From the NCBI GenBank assembly GCA_003252145.1, contig QKDJ01000137.1:1-8308 (forward strand): a stretch of DNA of 8,308 nucleotides, given 5' to 3'. How positions within the stretch are numbered: position 1 is the stretch's first letter; each line of letters begins with the position of its first letter. The notes under the pieces were generated by a model. It saw nothing but the letters and a program-made list of their open reading frames with translations, was not told where the DNA came from and did not search any database. Both the position numbers and the translations under genes were made by a program. Source of the stretch: Azovibrio restrictus (GTDB lineage Bacteria > Pseudomonadota > Gammaproteobacteria > Burkholderiales > Rhodocyclaceae). Below, in pieces: positions 6,894 to 8,308 of this stretch.

Positions 6894-7692
6894 GGCGACT
6901 CTCCTTGGTGACAGGGCTGTCCCAGACATAGGCATCCATGGCCAAGCCCCCATAGGTGAATTCAGGGGTGTAGCGTCGAGGAGGCTGGCTACCACCAGCC
7001 CCCAGAGCAACAAATAGGGGGTGCAAATGCTCCTCCGTGGGGTGGGCACAGGTACCGTGGGGTGCCTGGCGGCGATAGTCCAGCAGGGCATCGGTCTGGC
7101 CATCGGCCAGTCGTTGTCCCACCCAGTCGGAAAATTCCCGGGCTGGTTCGTAGGCCTGGGCATCGCCTTGCCAGTTGAGCCAACCGAAGTTGTGGGTAAT
7201 GGCGCCGGAGGCCAGGATCAACACCCCTTGCTCCCTTAGAGGGGCCAAGGCGCGACCGAGTTGCCAGTGCCACTCAGGACCGGCTGCCGGCTGGATGGCC
7301 AGCTGGGTGACAGGGACATCAGCCTCGGGATAGAGCAACTTCAGGGGTGCCCAGGCCCCATGGTCCAGGCCCCGGCTGCCGTGTTGCAGGATAGGTAGAC
7401 CCGCTTCCAGCAGTTGATTCAGAACCTGGGCGGCGAGTTCCGGGGCACCGGGGGCCAGGTAGCTCATTTGATAAAGGGCTTCAGGGAAACCGGAAAAGTC
7501 GTGCAGGGTGGCCGGTTGGTCGACGGTGCTGACTGTCGGCTGAGGACGTCCCCAGTGGGCGGAGACCGCCAGGATGGCCCGGGGTCTCGGCAGCTCCCGG
7601 CCCAGTCGGGACCAGAGCTCACCTGTGGCACCGGAGTGCAGGAGCAGGTCCGGCGCGCCGTGGGAGACGAAAAGTACGGGATACAGAGACAT
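6883..7692 (-). CDS. ygiD: DODA-type extradiol aromatic ring-opening dioxygenase (YgiD-like)
   Basis: A 269-residue cytoplasmic protein of the class III (LigB-like) extradiol dioxygenase family, 4,5-DOPA dioxygenase branch. These enzymes cleave catechols next to the hydroxyl pair using a bound metal; E. coli YgiD acts on L-DOPA in vitro, but the natural bacterial substrate is uncertain. Visible family residues: SHGAP with H11, SAHW with H46 (35 apart, as H22/H57 of YgiD), LDHGAW with H111, SGAITHNFG with H167, and EEHLHP with H222/H224 as the third metal-ligand region. Length matches YgiD (about 270). The ATG at 7692 starts the family N-terminus (SLYPVLFVSHGAP); a TTG further out at 7767 would add non-homologous residues. 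No clear Shine-Dalgarno is seen. It is the first gene of the operon, reads through an 11-bp overlap into cytochrome b561, and is divergent from the LysR gene. Confidence 0.93.
   Translation of the reverse strand: MSLYPVLFVSHGAPDLLLHSGATGELWSRLGRELPRPRAILAVSAHWGRPQPTVSTVDQPATLHDFSGFPEALYQMSYLAPGAPELAAQVLNQLLEAGLPILQHGSRGLDHGAWAPLKLLYPEADVPVTQLAIQPAAGPEWHWQLGRALAPLREQGVLILASGAITHNFGWLNWQGDAQAYEPAREFSDWVGQRLADGQTDALLDYRRQAPHGTCAHPTEEHLHPLFVALGAGGSQPPRRYTPEFTYGGLAMDAYVWDSPVTKESRHED
6901..6906 (-). promoter_or_regulatory. Ribosome binding site that sets the cytochrome b561 start
   Basis: AAGGAG on the - strand, 7 nt before the ATG at 6893 and embedded in the last codons of the dioxygenase gene. 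It excludes the longer in-frame starts further upstream. Confidence 0.85.
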
Positions 7693-7798
7693 GGCTGGGT
7701 ATGAATAGGGGTGGCGATGACGATGACTGCACTTTAGGTCGTTCAATGGCAAAGAAATAGGCGACAATCGGCAATGTGTTGTTGCTGAAAGAAGAACA
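7693..7798. promoter_or_regulatory. Divergent promoter/operator region between LysR gene and dioxygenase operon
   Basis: 106 bp between two divergent start codons, the classic place for a LysR-type regulator to bind. The central part (7735-7785) is AT-rich. It holds a direct repeat (separate entry) and a TTC-N9-GAA dyad at 7742-7756 that satisfies the T-N11-A rule for LysR boxes, though with only three-base arms. I could not assign good -35/-10 pairs for either direction. Confidence 0.6.
7744..7774. repeat. Direct repeat CAATGGCAA / CAATCGGCAA, 21-bp pitch
   Basis: CAATGGCAA at 7744-7752 and CAATCGGCAA at 7765-7774 differ by one inserted base and start 21 bp apart, two DNA helical turns, so both would face the same side. 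They lie 25-55 bp before the LysR start and 52-82 bp before the dioxygenase start. An operator is a reasonable guess; chance cannot be excluded. Confidence 0.45.
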
Positions 7799-8308
7799 AT
7801 GGATCGGCTTCAGGCCATGGAAACCTTTGTGCGGGTGGTGGAGGCGGGCAGTTTTTCGGCGGTGGCCGAACGGCTGGATCTGGCCCGCTCGGTGATTACC
7901 CGCCAGATTGCGGGGCTGGAGGCACACCTGGGCACCAAGCTGCTGGCTCGCAGTACCCGCCGTCTGCATTTGACGCCCGAAGGGGCGGCCTATCTGGAGA
8001 AATGCCGGGACATCCTGGGTCTGGTGGCAGCGGCGGAAGGGGACCTGGCCGGGGAGCGACAGGCGCCCCGGGGCATGATCCGGGCTACGGTGCCGATGAG
8101 CTTCGGTATCCGCCATTTGATGCCCATGGTGGCGGACTTTGCCCGGCGCTATCCGGAGGTGGATGTGCACCTGGAGTTTTCCGACCGGCGGGTGAATCTG
8201 GTGGAAGAAGGTTTTGATCTGGGCATCCGGATCGCCTCGGAGCTGCCCTTGGGCACTGTAGCCCGGCGTCTGGGGGCCAGCCGCATGATGGTGGTGGCCT
8301 CGGAAGAT
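7799..8308 (+). CDS. LysR family transcriptional regulator, 3' end missing
   Basis: 170 codons are visible and the frame is still open at the window edge; a full protein would be about 300 residues. The N-terminal winged helix-turn-helix is clear: MDRLQAMETFVRVVEAGSFS, then AVAERLDLARSVITRQIAGLE (about 21-41), LGTKLLARSTRRLHLTPEG (44-62). The effector-binding domain starts near residue 90 with RGMIRATVPMSFGIRHLMP and includes the DLGIRI motif, which places it in the CrgA/DmlR-like group often found beside genes it regulates. The ATG at 7799 is the family start; a weak AGAAG lies before it. It is transcribed away from the dioxygenase-cytochrome-YceI operon, so it probably controls that operon and itself. 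The inducer is unknown, possibly an aromatic or quinone compound. Confidence 0.95.
   Translation, partial: MDRLQAMETFVRVVEAGSFSAVAERLDLARSVITRQIAGLEAHLGTKLLARSTRRLHLTPEGAAYLEKCRDILGLVAAAEGDLAGERQAPRGMIRATVPMSFGIRHLMPMVADFARRYPEVDVHLEFSDRRVNLVEEGFDLGIRIASELPLGTVARRLGASRMMVVASED

Noticed and set aside
6894..7163. A 90-residue N-terminal extension of cytochrome b561
   Set aside because: It overlaps the dioxygenase gene, lacks family similarity, and a strong ribosome site directs the start at 6893.
7693..7767. A 25-residue N-terminal extension of the dioxygenase from a TTG
   Set aside because: The family N-terminus starts at SLYPVLFVSHGAP; the extension would fill most of the divergent promoter region.
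7619..8170. A 183-codon minus-strand frame across the LysR start
   Set aside because: It runs antisense to a clear LysR helix-turn-helix gene and across the promoter region; the product is unrecognisable.

Overview
This is an 8.3 kb stretch of GC-rich chromosome, most likely from a betaproteobacterium. A Rhodocyclales/Azospira-like host is my impression from codon use, the style of the RuvB sequence and the gene set; no search was run. Genes are tightly packed and codon use looks even throughout. I see no transposase, integrase, tRNA, rRNA or CRISPR array, so this looks like ordinary chromosome rather than a mobile island.

Left part (1-2148, + strand): the C-terminal 341 residues of an AI-2E/PerM-type membrane protein, followed after 4 bp by a complete ruvB (Holliday-junction branch-migration ATPase). 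A perfect 12-bp stem with flanking A and T tracts (2121-2148) ends this operon. It can also end the convergent minus-strand gene.

Middle part (2167-4866, - strand): two complete 418-residue membrane proteins of a putative Na+/H+ antiporter family, in tandem. They align without gaps at about 73% identity by hand count. A strong intrinsic terminator (3548-3597) separates them, so they look like independently controlled paralogues rather than one operon.

Right part (5164-7692, - strand): a four-gene operon in transcription order: extradiol dioxygenase of the DODA/YgiD type, cytochrome b561, YceI-like periplasmic protein, second YceI-like protein. The first two genes overlap by 11 bp, the cytochrome stop is 8 bp from the next start, and the last gap is 33 bp. 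A LysR-type regulator (7799 to the window end, truncated) runs divergently from a 106-bp intergenic region carrying a near-identical direct repeat at a 21-bp pitch. Membrane haem protein, periplasmic lipocalin-like proteins and a ring-cleaving enzyme together suggest a small redox or quinone/catechol-handling module under LysR control. That function is inference.

No gene-free stretch exceeds 300 bases; the longest (4867-5163) is 297 bp and is described below.
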